The position numbers and the translations under genes are program-made. The notes under the pieces were generated by a model. It saw nothing but the letters and a program-made list of their open reading frames with translations, was not told the origin of the DNA and made no database searches. Shown here piece after piece: positions 47,486 to 56,776 of a DNA stretch of 64,000 nt (the first letter of the stretch is position 1; each line of letters begins with the position of its first letter). The stretch covers positions 1,550,001-1,614,000 of the forward strand of contig NZ_CP049037.1 in assembly GCF_011040495.1 (NCBI RefSeq), in the 5' to 3' direction. Origin of the DNA: Pseudohalocynthiibacter aestuariivivens (GTDB taxonomy: Bacteria; Pseudomonadota; Alphaproteobacteria; Rhodobacterales; Rhodobacteraceae).

Positions 47486-48334
47486 ATGATTACGACCCGC
47501 CTGTTCGGCGGGGCGGGCAACCAGCTCTTTCAATATGCCGCCGGGCGGGCGCTGGCCGATCATCTAGGCTGCGAACTGGCAATCGACTCGCGTTATGTGG
47601 CGGGTAGCCATGATCGGGGCGACTGTTTCGCGCATTTTGGTCAGGCGCGGTTCGCGCGCGAAATACGCCTGCCACCTGTCAAAGCTGATGGCGTCCTGCG
47701 TTATGCGCTCTGGCGCAAGTTTGGCCGGGCACCCCGGTTTTACCGCGAACGTGGCCTCGGATTCGATCCATCATTTTTCGATCTGCCGCGCGGCACCTAC
47801 CTGCATGGTTATTGGCAATCGCCACGATATTTTGCGCCCATCGCCGGACAACTACGCCGTGATCTTATGTTCACCTCATCGCTAGACGCAAAAAACACCG
47901 ACATGGCCGCCCGGATTGCCACAGCCGCCATGCCCGTGTCCCTACATGTGCGTCGGGGTGATTACATTGCCGGCGATAGCTACGCCGCCTGTCCGCCCGA
48001 CTACTACCGTCGCGCGGTATCCTGCATCGCCGAAAATGCTGCCCAGCCCCTGACATGCTTTGTCTTTTCCAACGATCCCGATTGGGCACGCGACAATCTC
48101 GACCTTGGGCAAGAAACGGTGATTGTCGATCTCAACGACGAAACGACGGGTCACTTCGACATGGCCCTGATGGCGCGATGCACTCACAACATCATCGCCA
48201 ATTCAACCTTTTCATGGTGGGGCGCATGGCTAAATCCACAGCCCAACAAGACAGTCATTGCCCCCGCCGCATGGTTCGCCAAGGACAAGCTGCACAACCC
48301 CGACCTCTGCCCGCCAGAATGGGTGCGGCTCTGA
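47486..48334 (+). CDS. Alpha-1,2-fucosyltransferase family (GT11)
   Basis: A 282-residue GT11 enzyme. The N-terminal MITTRLFGGAGNQLFQYAAG and HVRRGDYI (the peptide motif I of fucosyltransferases) mark the GDP-fucose-binding fold; NSTFSWWGAWLNP is the later motif. It likely fucosylates a surface glycan together with the preceding GT25. A start at 47459 would overlap the GT25 stop and add nine residues; 47486 matches family N termini. Confidence 0.88.
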   Translation: MITTRLFGGAGNQLFQYAAGRALADHLGCELAIDSRYVAGSHDRGDCFAHFGQARFAREIRLPPVKADGVLRYALWRKFGRAPRFYRERGLGFDPSFFDLPRGTYLHGYWQSPRYFAPIAGQLRRDLMFTSSLDAKNTDMAARIATAAMPVSLHVRRGDYIAGDSYAACPPDYYRRAVSCIAENAAQPLTCFVFSNDPDWARDNLDLGQETVIVDLNDETTGHFDMALMARCTHNIIANSTFSWWGAWLNPQPNKTVIAPAAWFAKDKLHNPDLCPPEWVRL

Positions 48335-48379
48335 CCAAGCATGCTTTGCCGCCGTTCGTAAACACATTAAGAGAAGCGC

Positions 48380-49420
48380 ATGAACCTGCCGCCTGATATA
48401 GTCGATGCGCCCTTTGTGAGCGAGACCGTGCACAAGCGCGATATTTTTTCTGAGACCATCTCGGGCCATCTAGCCGGCATTCCTGATTTTCCCGTGGTGT
48501 TACGTAAACTGGATGGTGTGCCGTTATATGCGCGCCCCATTGCCTGGGCACTGGCCCGCAAAGAGATCAAAGGGCTGCGTGCCGTGCACGGGATCGACGG
48601 TACGCCAGTACTGATCCGGGTAGACCGCACCGGACTGTTGCGTAGCTGGACGCGCGGCACACCCCTGCATCTGGCCAAACCAGCCAGCGCCGCTTGGTAT
48701 CGCGACGCGCGGCGTCTCTTGCGCGAAATGCGCCGCGCCGGAGTGACGCATAACGACATCGCCAAGCCGCAAAACTGGCTGATGACGCCGGACGGGCGCG
48801 CGGCAGTGATCGACTTTCAGCTTGCTTCGGTCCATCACCGTCGCGGACGTCTCTTTCGCGTGATGGCCCGAGAGGACCTGCGCCATCTGCTGAAACAAAA
48901 ACGAGCCTACGCGCCCGATCTGCTGACCCCATCAGAACATGCAATGCTGGCGCAAAAGGCACTGCCAGCGCGTATTTGGATGGCAACAGCCAAACCGGCC
49001 TACAATTTCATTACCCGCCGCCTGATGAACTGGTCCGACGGTGAGGGCACCGAAGACCGCATCACCCGTGATGGCCCGGCACTCTGCGCCGCCCTGCTCG
49101 CCCATCCCCAGATCACCGACGTGGCACTGGCCACCTACGCGCTGCCGGCCAAAGGGGTGGGCCTCTACGCTTTCGTCGAAACGACGCTCAGCACAGAGGC
49201 CGTCGCAGAACTCGCCCCTTCCCCACGGCCCGAACTGATCCAGACACTCGCCACTCTGCCACGTACAAAGGACGGCGCGCCCCGCGAGGACGTCCTGCAT
49301 CTGATCGCCGCAAACCGTCTGGACGAGTTGCAAATGTTGATAGCTGCCGACTCTGAACTCGCCACCGTGCTACGACCGATCATCGCCAGTCGCCTCAACC
49401 TGACCGACCGTTCGCGGTAA
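48380..49420 (+). CDS. Kinase-like protein with acyl-CoA-synthetase-like C-terminal domain
   Basis: 346 residues with two parts. The first ~215 resemble a divergent eukaryotic/RIO-like kinase: catalytic loop THNDIAKPQNWLM (H124, N125, D126, N132) and a metal-loop-like VIDFQLA (D145) in place of DFG. The N-terminal lobe contains no clear glycine-rich loop. Residues ~228-340 (RITRDGPALCAALLAHPQI, LPRTKDGAPREDVLHLI) resemble the C-terminal domain of AMP-forming acyl-CoA synthetases, with the Lys of the usual GK replaced (GA). It lies 45 bases after GT11. Substrate unknown; heptose/sugar kinase or lipid-related kinases are possible. Confidence 0.65.
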   Translation: MNLPPDIVDAPFVSETVHKRDIFSETISGHLAGIPDFPVVLRKLDGVPLYARPIAWALARKEIKGLRAVHGIDGTPVLIRVDRTGLLRSWTRGTPLHLAKPASAAWYRDARRLLREMRRAGVTHNDIAKPQNWLMTPDGRAAVIDFQLASVHHRRGRLFRVMAREDLRHLLKQKRAYAPDLLTPSEHAMLAQKALPARIWMATAKPAYNFITRRLMNWSDGEGTEDRITRDGPALCAALLAHPQITDVALATYALPAKGVGLYAFVETTLSTEAVAELAPSPRPELIQTLATLPRTKDGAPREDVLHLIAANRLDELQMLIAADSELATVLRPIIASRLNLTDRSR

Positions 49421-49423
49421 CGC

Positions 49424-50071
49424 TCAGAACGGCGCCTTGGCACGGAAACTCATGCCGCGCCCTCCATCGGGATGTTTCAGCCTCAGCTCTTCGGAATGCA
49501 ACATCAGTCGCGGATGCGCACGCGCGCACCCCTTCGCATAGAATGGATCGCCCAGAATAGGATGCCCCATCGCCAGCATATGCACACGCAATTGGTGGCT
49601 GCGCCCGGTCTTGGGCATCAAACGTACCCGTGTCTCTGCCTCACTGGCGCGCAACACCCGCCAGTCTGTCTGCGCCGCGCGTCCTGTTTCATGGCAAACC
49701 ATCTGGCGTGGCCGGTTTGGCCAGTCCACGATCAACGGCAAATCCACCGTGCCGGTCTTGGGCTCCATCCGTCCGAACACGCGCGCAACATAACTCTTGC
49801 GCACATAGCGCTTCTCGAACTGCAACCCCAGATGCCGCTGTGCATGGGGCGTCAGACCAAAAACCATGACCCCCGAAGTATCCCTGTCCAGCCGATGCAC
49901 CAACAAAGCCGTCGGAAACGCATCCTGCACCCGGCTGAGCAGACAATCGGACAGATGCTCGCCTTTTCCGGGCACTGACAACAGGCCTTCAGGCTTGTCC
50001 AGCACGACGATCTCGTGATCGGCATGCAAGACCGACAAAGGCACATCAGGCGGGGTGTATTCGTTACTCAT
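49424..50071 (-). CDS. RluA-family RNA pseudouridine synthase
   Basis: A 215-residue pseudouridine synthase. The catalytic Asp is in LLVHRLDRDTSGVMVFG (D62); IVVLDKPEGLLSVPGKG, and RSHQLRVHMLAMGHPILGD complete the RluA fold, read here in parts. No S4 domain is present, as in the RluA subgroup. The target uridine is unknown (rRNA or tRNA). It converges with the kinase-like gene, with 3 bases between. Confidence 0.93.
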   Translation of the reverse strand: MSNEYTPPDVPLSVLHADHEIVVLDKPEGLLSVPGKGEHLSDCLLSRVQDAFPTALLVHRLDRDTSGVMVFGLTPHAQRHLGLQFEKRYVRKSYVARVFGRMEPKTGTVDLPLIVDWPNRPRQMVCHETGRAAQTDWRVLRASEAETRVRLMPKTGRSHQLRVHMLAMGHPILGDPFYAKGCARAHPRLMLHSEELRLKHPDGGRGMSFRAKAPF

Positions 50072-50165
50072 CCCGCCCGACTAGCCGAAGCGCGCCGCAC
50101 GGTCCAGCACTGCCTTGCTGCTTTCAACATTCTCAAAATACTCGATTGGCAGGTCCCGGCTGGCG

Positions 50166-51113
50166 CTACTTCCGCCAGTCAAAGAACCCCGGCCCGGCCC
50201 GATCCAGCAGGTCATGCGCCATTTCACGGCCCAGTTCAGCACCATCCTCAATAGGTGCGGTGCGGTCATCCGTCAGGTTCTCTGATCCATCGGGGCGCAG
50301 AACTTCACCGCGCAACCGCAAGGTGCCGCCCTCCAGATCAGCCAGCCCGGCAATCGGCGTCTCGCACGAACCGTCAAGCGCGGTCAGGAATGCGCGTTCC
50401 GCCGCGAGCCGTTGTCCGGTGGCCGTATCGTGGATCGCTTCCAGCATGGCAGCGGCGCGTTGATCATCTTCGCGTCGTTCGATGCCGATCGCGCCTTGCG
50501 CCACGGCAGGCAGCATCACCTCTGGCTCAATCGCGGCCGTGATAACGTCCGAGCGCCCCAGCCGGTTCAGGCCCGCGACAGCAAGAAAGGTACAAGCGGC
50601 AACCTCGTCGTTCAGCTTCTTCAGTCGGGTTTGTACGTTACCGCGAAACTCGACTACTTCCAGATGCGGATATTTCACCAGTACCTGTGCACGGCGACGT
50701 AGCGATGAACTGCCCACTTTGGCGCCCGGCTCCAGATCGCCCAACCCAGTCGCATGGGGTGCGACAAATGCGTCACGTACGTCCTCACGCGGCAGATAGG
50801 TGTCCAATAGCAGCCCACCGGGCTGCAAAACCGGCATATCCTTCATCGAATGCACGGCCAGATCAATGCCACCTTGCAGCAGCGCCTGCTCGATTTCGCG
50901 GGTAAAAAGCCCCTTCCCGCCAAGCTCCTTCAGAGGACGATCGACTATCCGGTCGCCAGTGGTCTTTATCACAACGATTTCAAACGCTTCACTCGGAACA
51001 TCGAACGCCGCACTTAGCCGCGCACGCGTCTCATACGCCTGCGCAAGTGCGAGCGGAGAGCCGCGCGTTCCCAATCTCATCGGGGCCGAAGGTGTGGGCA
51101 GTTTCAATCTCAT
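50166..51113 (-). CDS. hemC: Hydroxymethylbilane synthase (porphobilinogen deaminase)
   Basis: Polymerises four porphobilinogens to hydroxymethylbilane. 315 residues: MRLGTRGSPLALAQAYETRA near the start, VHSMKDMP, KVGSSSLRRRAQV, and the dipyrromethane cofactor cysteine in LDGSCETPIAG (C250). Divergent from hemE with a 93-base gap. Start at 51113; a later in-frame ATG at 51080 would trim 11 residues. Confidence 0.97.
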   Translation of the reverse strand: MRLKLPTPSAPMRLGTRGSPLALAQAYETRARLSAAFDVPSEAFEIVVIKTTGDRIVDRPLKELGGKGLFTREIEQALLQGGIDLAVHSMKDMPVLQPGGLLLDTYLPREDVRDAFVAPHATGLGDLEPGAKVGSSSLRRRAQVLVKYPHLEVVEFRGNVQTRLKKLNDEVAACTFLAVAGLNRLGRSDVITAAIEPEVMLPAVAQGAIGIERREDDQRAAAMLEAIHDTATGQRLAAERAFLTALDGSCETPIAGLADLEGGTLRLRGEVLRPDGSENLTDDRTAPIEDGAELGREMAHDLLDRAGPGFFDWRK

Positions 51114-51206
51114 GCAAACGGTCTAGTGGCACCGCGCGGGCGGTGCAAGCATCAGGGTTGACATCCAGCGCCCGCAGGGGGACGAACCCCGCAGGAGGAC
51201 CGCACC

Positions 51207-52241
51207 ATGGCCAAAGACAAGACGATCCTGCGCGCGTTGGCGGGCGAGACATTGCCAACCCCACCGATCTGGATGATGCGTCAGGCAGGTCGCTACCTGC
51301 CAGAGTATCGTGCGACGCGTGCCCAAGCGGGCGATTTCCTGTCGCTGTGTTACAATAGCGATCTGGCAACCGAAGTCACATTGCAGCCAATTCGGCGCTA
51401 CGGATTCGACGCCGCCATCCTCTTTGCAGATATCCTGCTGATCCCGCAGGCACTGGGGCTAGACTTGTGGTTCGTCACCGGCGAGGGGCCGCGTCTGTCC
51501 ACGATCGACAACGCTGCCGATCTGGCACAGTTGCGCGGCCCGGATGACATCCATAAAACTCTCGGCCCGATCTATCAGACGTTGCGCAACCTGACGAGCG
51601 CGCTGCCCGCCGAGACGACATTGATCGGGTTCGCCGGTGCGCCATGGACTGTGGCAACCTACATGCTCGCCGGTCGCGGCACACCGGATCAGGGACCGGC
51701 GCACGCCCTGAAACATTCTCAGCCAGAAGTATTCGACGGGCTGATGGACCGTTTAACCAAGGCCACAATCGAATACCTCTCGGCCCAGATAGACGCCGGT
51801 GCCGAAGTGGTGAAACTCTTCGACAGTTGGGCCGGGTCGCTCAAGGGTAATGATTTCGACCGGTACGCAATCGCACCCGCCAAAGAGATCATCACTGCCC
51901 TGAAGGCACGCCACCCGGATACGCCCATCATCGCCTTCCCCCGCGAGGCGGGTGATAAATACGTCGGCTTTGCCAATGAGACAGGTGCCGACTGCGTAGC
52001 CATCGACAATTCAGTGAGTGCCGAATGGGTCGCGGCAAACGTACAGGTCGACGGCTGCGTGCAGGGGAATCTGGCCTCATCGCATATGGTCACCGGGGGT
52101 GATGCGCTGGTTCGCGAAACCCGCCGAATCGTTGACGCGCTGCGCGGTGGGCCGCATATCTTCAACCTCGGTCACGGTATCACACCGGATGCCAACCCTG
52201 ATAATGTGCAACGGATGATCGACGCGGTGCGCAACCACTGA
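51207..52241 (+). CDS. hemE: Uroporphyrinogen decarboxylase
   Basis: Converts uroporphyrinogen III to coproporphyrinogen III. 344 residues; [20 protein letters not shown] carries the catalytic region, and [18 protein letters not shown] is typical. Excellent ribosome site CGCAGGAGGACCGC before ATG 51207. Divergent from hemC and likely co-regulated from the shared 93-base gap. Confidence 0.97.
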   Translation: MAKDKTILRALAGETLPTPPIWMMRQAGRYLPEYRATRAQAGDFLSLCYNSDLATEVTLQPIRRYGFDAAILFADILLIPQALGLDLWFVTGEGPRLSTIDNAADLAQLRGPDDIHKTLGPIYQTLRNLTSALPAETTLIGFAGAPWTVATYMLAGRGTPDQGPAHALKHSQPEVFDGLMDRLTKATIEYLSAQIDAGAEVVKLFDSWAGSLKGNDFDRYAIAPAKEIITALKARHPDTPIIAFPREAGDKYVGFANETGADCVAIDNSVSAEWVAANVQVDGCVQGNLASSHMVTGGDALVRETRRIVDALRGGPHIFNLGHGITPDANPDNVQRMIDAVRNH

Positions 52242-52337
52242 GTGGGGAGGTCGGGCTGCGCTGCGCCTAATTCTTGATCCCCGAGGTGGTAACGGGCAAG
52301 AGATGAGCACGCAGATCGCACAGGCAAGAGGCAAGTG

Positions 52338-53666
52338 ATGGACGAACGGCCAGAGATCGTGGATCGGGCAATCGCCTATGCTACGCAAGGTTGGGAATTG
52401 GCCGAAGGGTGGCTGCTAAGTCCTGCCGCATGGTCACAATTCGCGTTGCTCATTGCTGCCTACCTCGCCGCAATGTTGGTTAGCCGCAAATTGAAACCGC
52501 TGATCCGGCGACTGCTGACGCCAGCCGATGCGCAGCAGAACATCCTCGCCCGTGCGCGGCGTTTTATACTGATCTTCGTGCCGCTTGTGCTGCCGCTGCT
52601 GGCTTATGCCTTTACCGGTATCGGCGAGAGCATCACCCGTTCACTCTTTGGTTCGGGTGCAGTGATCGCGTTCGGCAAACGCGTTTTCCTCTTCCTCGCG
52701 ATACGCATTCTGGTCCGCGATATTCTGCGCGACCCGTTTCTACGCCTCTTGGGTAAATTCATCCTGATTCCCGTTGCGGCGCTCTATGCTGTCGGCCTTT
52801 TGGACGATTTAACGGCACAGCTGCGCGCGACGGTCGTGCCATTGGGCAACATGTCATTCGACCTGATGTGGCTCATCCAGGGTGTCATCGTCGGCGGTGT
52901 CGTCTTTTGGTTTGGGCGCTGGTCGAATGATCAGTCCAGCGAATTCATTCAGGGTCAGGAAGAGATGCGCCCGGCCACACGTCAATTGGCTGCCAAGGCT
53001 GCCGAGATCGCGATTTTTGGCGTCGCGTTTCTGGTTTTGATGAACATTATGGGCATCAGCCTCACCAGCCTTGCTGTGCTGGGTGGTGCCATCGGCGTCG
53101 GCCTTGGGTTCGGCCTACAGAAAATCGCGGCGAATTTCATCTCTGGCGTGATCTTATTGCTCGAAGGTCAGGCGACCGTCGGGGACTATGTCGAGTTGGA
53201 CGGCGGCGAGGCAGGTACCATCGTCAAGACCACGGCCCGCGCGATGATTCTGGAGACATTCGATGGTCGTTGGGTCGTAGTCCCGAACGAGGATTTCATC
53301 ACAACCCGTGTCGTTAACTATTCCGATCAGGGCAGTGCGAATCGGTTCGAAGCACCCTTTTCGGTCAGCTATGACGTCGACATCAACATCATCCCCGAGA
53401 TCGTGGAAAAAGCCGTATCCACCCATCCCGAGGTGTTGGATGAACCGTTTCCGCCGGATTGCGAATTGCGCGCCTTTGGCGACAGCGGCGTAGAATTCGC
53501 GGTTGAGTTTTGGGTGAACGGCCTGGATGACGGCAAGAACAAGTATACCTCTGACGTGCTCTTTCTGATCTGGAACGCGCTCAAGGCTGAGGGTATCGAG
53601 ATTCCTTTCCCGCAACGTGTCGTGCATCACAAAGGTCTGCCACCTACCCCCACCGGAGCTGGATAA
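52338..53666 (+). CDS. MscS-family mechanosensitive channel
   Basis: A 442-residue membrane protein with about four to five N-terminal helices, then the MscS pore helix and beta domain (TSLAVLGGAIGVGLGFGLQ, NFISGVILLLE, VVPNEDFITTRVVNYS). The larger size indicates a YbdG/YnaI-like member. It relieves osmotic stress at the inner membrane. ATG 52338 is preceded by AAGAGG; a GTG just before is possible. It abuts the next gene in a TAATG overlap. Confidence 0.9.
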   Translation: MDERPEIVDRAIAYATQGWELAEGWLLSPAAWSQFALLIAAYLAAMLVSRKLKPLIRRLLTPADAQQNILARARRFILIFVPLVLPLLAYAFTGIGESITRSLFGSGAVIAFGKRVFLFLAIRILVRDILRDPFLRLLGKFILIPVAALYAVGLLDDLTAQLRATVVPLGNMSFDLMWLIQGVIVGGVVFWFGRWSNDQSSEFIQGQEEMRPATRQLAAKAAEIAIFGVAFLVLMNIMGISLTSLAVLGGAIGVGLGFGLQKIAANFISGVILLLEGQATVGDYVELDGGEAGTIVKTTARAMILETFDGRWVVVPNEDFITTRVVNYSDQGSANRFEAPFSVSYDVDINIIPEIVEKAVSTHPEVLDEPFPPDCELRAFGDSGVEFAVEFWVNGLDDGKNKYTSDVLFLIWNALKAEGIEIPFPQRVVHHKGLPPTPTGAG

Positions 53667-54844
53667 TGGACGCGCTCGTTATCGGGGCCGGGCCAGCTGG
53701 CCTGATGGCAGCCGAAACAATGGCCCGCGCTGGACTGCGCGTTACGGTTGCAGAGGCGAAACCGTCACCAGCACGTAAATTCCTGATGGCGGGCAAGTCC
53801 GGGCTGAACCTGACAAAAGCCGATCCAATTGAAACATTCCTAGCGGCCTTTGGCGCGGATACCGGCCCACTGGAACCGATGTTGCGCGCGTTCGGTCCGG
53901 CGGAAACGCAGGGTTGGGCCGAGGGGCTAGATCAGGAACTCTTTATCGGATCCACCGGCCGGGTCTTTCCCAAAAAGATGAAGGCCTCCCCTTTACTGCG
54001 GTCATGGTTGGCCCGGCTCGACGGTCTGGGCGTCACATTGCATCGACGTTGGCGCTGGGATGGATGGGACGGCGCGGACGTGCGGATAGAAACCCCTAAT
54101 GGCCTCGTACAGCTTAACCCGGTCGTAACCGTGTTGGCCTGCGGCGGTGCCAGTTGGGCGCGCCTTGGGTCGAATGGCGCATGGGCAGCACATCTGCCGG
54201 GGCAAACCAGCCTATTTCAGCCAGCGAACATGGGATTTCAGATCGCTTGGTCAGACCATATGCGCCCGTATATGGGACGTGCGATCAAGGGGATCGCATT
54301 GCACGCCGGAGACACGGTGTCTCGTGGTGAATTTGTCCTGACGAAACACGGCATTGAGGGCGGCGGCGTTTACGAAGTGTCACGAGCGATACGCGACGGC
54401 GCCGCGCTGTCCATTGACTTGATGCCCGATGTGACTGTGGACAGTGTTCGTGACCGGTTGACCCGTCCACGTGGCAAGATCAGCCTTGGAAACCATTTAC
54501 GCAAAGCGCTGAAACTGACGCCAGAGAAACAGGCGCTATTGATGGAGTTCGCCCGCCCCCTGCCCGATGACATTGCACCATTGATCAAAGCTCTGCCAAT
54601 CCGCCACGCAGGGCCAATGCCGATGGATCAGGCGATCTCGACCGCCGGCGGGCTGCGCTGGGATGCGCTCGATGACGGGCTCATGCTACGCGACCGGCCC
54701 GGTACGTTCGCGGCGGGCGAAATGTTGGATTGGGAGGCACCGACTGGAGGTTACCTGATCACGGCCTGTCTGGCGACAGGGCTATGGGCGGGACGCCACG
54801 CCGCCCGGTGGACAGCAGATCACGGCATCGCCACCGCGCGCTGA
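53666..54844 (+). CDS. NAD(P)/FAD-dependent oxidoreductase (HI0933/BaiN-like)
   Basis: A 392-residue flavoprotein of the HI0933 family. FAD motif LVIGAGPAGLMAAETMARAG at the N terminus, then AGKSGLNLTKADP; GNHLRKALKL and the terminal GEMLDWEAPTGGYLITACLATG are typical of the TIGR03862 branch. Its ATG shares a base with the MscS stop codon. Substrate unknown. Confidence 0.88.
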   Translation: MDALVIGAGPAGLMAAETMARAGLRVTVAEAKPSPARKFLMAGKSGLNLTKADPIETFLAAFGADTGPLEPMLRAFGPAETQGWAEGLDQELFIGSTGRVFPKKMKASPLLRSWLARLDGLGVTLHRRWRWDGWDGADVRIETPNGLVQLNPVVTVLACGGASWARLGSNGAWAAHLPGQTSLFQPANMGFQIAWSDHMRPYMGRAIKGIALHAGDTVSRGEFVLTKHGIEGGGVYEVSRAIRDGAALSIDLMPDVTVDSVRDRLTRPRGKISLGNHLRKALKLTPEKQALLMEFARPLPDDIAPLIKALPIRHAGPMPMDQAISTAGGLRWDALDDGLMLRDRPGTFAAGEMLDWEAPTGGYLITACLATGLWAGRHAARWTADHGIATAR

Positions 54845-55407
54845 AACGCCTCGCGGGCCTCCATCCTAGCTTTGAAATCAGCGAGTTTTTCATCCGGATC
54901 AGGAAACTTGGCAACCTCTGCCCACCGCATACAATGTGCCAGCAGCATGTCGGGGATAGTCATATCGTCCCCCATCAGAAACGGCCCCTGCATCGCAACG
55001 GAAAGACGTGCGAGATTACGGGCATACTCCCATTTCATCGGTATCTTGATGGCCGGTATCCGGTGCTCTTCGGGCAAAATGAACGTGTGCCGCGCCGTCG
55101 CCCAGAGTACCCCGTCGATGTCATCGAGAATCTGAAGCGTCAGCGCGTCCTGCCGCGCACGTTGCACGGTGCCCGCCGGATGGGTGAACATCGAATGCTT
55201 GTCCCCGAGGAAAGTCATAATCGCGACCGAATCGGTGATCAGCTCAGCATCTACCCGCATCGCTGGAATTTTTCCCGACGGGTTCGCCGCGAACGCCGCG
55301 TCACTGCGAGCAGCACAAGCTGTGTGAGTATATGGGACGTTCATCTCTTCGAGCATCCAAAGGACACGCAGAGCACGGCTGGCGCGGGTTCCAATCACTT
55401 CGTACAT
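54820..55407 (-). CDS. Glutathione S-transferase family protein
   Basis: 195 residues with thioredoxin-like N-terminal and helical C-terminal GST domains: MYEVIGTRASRALRVLWMLEEMNV at the start, GKIPAMR, and ELITDSVAIMTFLGDK for glutathione binding. The start 55407 is preceded by AGGAGAACC. It overlaps the end of the convergent flavoprotein gene by 25 bases. Reaction unknown. Confidence 0.88.
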   Translation of the reverse strand: MYEVIGTRASRALRVLWMLEEMNVPYTHTACAARSDAAFAANPSGKIPAMRVDAELITDSVAIMTFLGDKHSMFTHPAGTVQRARQDALTLQILDDIDGVLWATARHTFILPEEHRIPAIKIPMKWEYARNLARLSVAMQGPFLMGDDMTIPDMLLAHCMRWAEVAKFPDPDEKLADFKARMEAREAFQRAVAMP

Positions 55408-55549
55408 CTGGGTTCTCCTGAAGATAAGTATGCCGAAGGAGTGGCGCAGTCTCACGCGGAATGCAATGGGACTGAATGCTGACAAAAACTGTCATCTCAT
55501 TCATGTTATTTCTCTCACCAGTTTAACAACTCGAAAATGGAGCCATCCC

Positions 55550-55984
55550 ATGTCCAGAACAGGATCCTGCCTCTGCGGTACCGTGAGCTATGTAATGAAT
55601 GCTCGCCCCGCCCATACCGGCGCATGCCATTGCAGCATGTGTCGCAAGTGGTCAGGCGGCGTATACCTCGGCCTTCAGACACCCCCCGATGGGCTGACAA
55701 TCACCGGCGCAGAGGCAGTCACCACGTTCACATCATCCGAATGGGCTGAACGGGCATTTTGCAGCAAATGCGGGAGCTCGCTCTATTATCGCGTGACCGC
55801 CCCCGGGCCGCATCAGGGCACCTATCACGTAGCTCTGGGGACGTTGGATAATCCAGATGGGATCGACCTGACCGAAGAAATATTTATCGACGAAAAGCCT
55901 GATGGCTACAGTTTTGCCCAAGAAACCAAGACAATGACGGGGGCCGAGGTATTCGCGATGTTTGCTCCACCTGCTGAAGAGTAG
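55550..55984 (+). CDS. GFA-family zinc protein
   Basis: A 144-residue protein of the glutathione-dependent formaldehyde-activating enzyme (Gfa/Mss4) fold. Zinc-binding cysteines: GSCLCGTVSY, GACHCSMCRKWSG and FCSKCGSSLY. Despite the family name, many members have no proven formaldehyde role. TGGAGCC precedes ATG 55550. Neighbour GST is divergent. Confidence 0.88.
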   Translation: MSRTGSCLCGTVSYVMNARPAHTGACHCSMCRKWSGGVYLGLQTPPDGLTITGAEAVTTFTSSEWAERAFCSKCGSSLYYRVTAPGPHQGTYHVALGTLDNPDGIDLTEEIFIDEKPDGYSFAQETKTMTGAEVFAMFAPPAEE

Positions 55985-55990
55985 ATGCGT

Positions 55991-56776
55991 TCAAAGATTG
56001 GCGGCGAGGAAATCGAGGATGATCTTTTGTACGCGCGGCTCTTTTGAGAGCCAGTGCTGTTTATAGAGCGGGTCATCGCGGCCAAAGACCAACGACTGAT
56101 CATTGCCATCCATGAACTCTCCGCAATCGCCGCGCAACACGGGCAGGCGGAACCACGGGTCACGCTTGCCCACCAGTGACAGCACGGGCGTTGTGCTGGG
56201 CGCGTTCAGACCGATGTATTCCGGCCAGCCAGCATTGCAGGTCCATCCTTCGATCACCCGCGCCGCAAAGCCATGACCGTCATATGTCGCGGTGGTAACG
56301 GCCCCCTCGCTATGGCCAGCGAGAACCATCTGCGCACCGTCCATTCCGGGCAATGCGGATAACTGCGCACGGGCATGATCCAGCTCGGCCTGCCGCCATC
56401 CCAACACGGCCCGGTGCAATCCGCCTTCTGGCGGATCGGCGCGACAACTCACCGGCTTGTCCTCACGCGCAAAGCTGTCCGGTGCCACAAAAATGTATCC
56501 CGCATTCGCGTACATCCTTCCCGCGTCATGCGCGATCGAGATGATGCCAGTGCACCCGTGCATATAGAGCACCAGTTTCTGGCCATCCCGAGCGGCCAGA
56601 TAATCACCCAACGAACCGATTCCGATACGTCGTGCGCCATGCACTTCATCCGGAACGTAGACAAGCGCGGCCTCATAGGTGCGCTGCAGCTCGCGCGGAT
56701 CATTGCCCAGATCTTCTGCATTGCTTGGTAAGCAGAGCAAAAACAGCGTTGCCAGAGCGGACAGAAAACGGATCAT
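55991..56776 (-). CDS. Secreted alpha/beta hydrolase (dienelactone-hydrolase-like)
   Basis: 261 residues with an N-terminal signal peptide (MIRFLSALATLFLLCLPSNA) and an alpha/beta hydrolase domain: LVLYMHGCTG (oxyanion region), VLAGHSEGAVT (nucleophile Ser), LVGKRDPWF (Asp). Predicted periplasmic esterase or lactone hydrolase. The start 56776 is preceded by GGGAGCC and overlaps the holA stop by 4 bases, which suggests cotranscription with holA. Confidence 0.82.
   Translation of the reverse strand: MIRFLSALATLFLLCLPSNAEDLGNDPRELQRTYEAALVYVPDEVHGARRIGIGSLGDYLAARDGQKLVLYMHGCTGIISIAHDAGRMYANAGYIFVAPDSFAREDKPVSCRADPPEGGLHRAVLGWRQAELDHARAQLSALPGMDGAQMVLAGHSEGAVTTATYDGHGFAARVIEGWTCNAGWPEYIGLNAPSTTPVLSLVGKRDPWFRLPVLRGDCGEFMDGNDQSLVFGRDDPLYKQHWLSKEPRVQKIILDFLAANL

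Noticed and set aside
52303-52338. Short leader peptide (MSTQIAQARGK) before the MscS gene
   Set aside because: Too short to support, with no ribosome site or attenuator-like hairpin.
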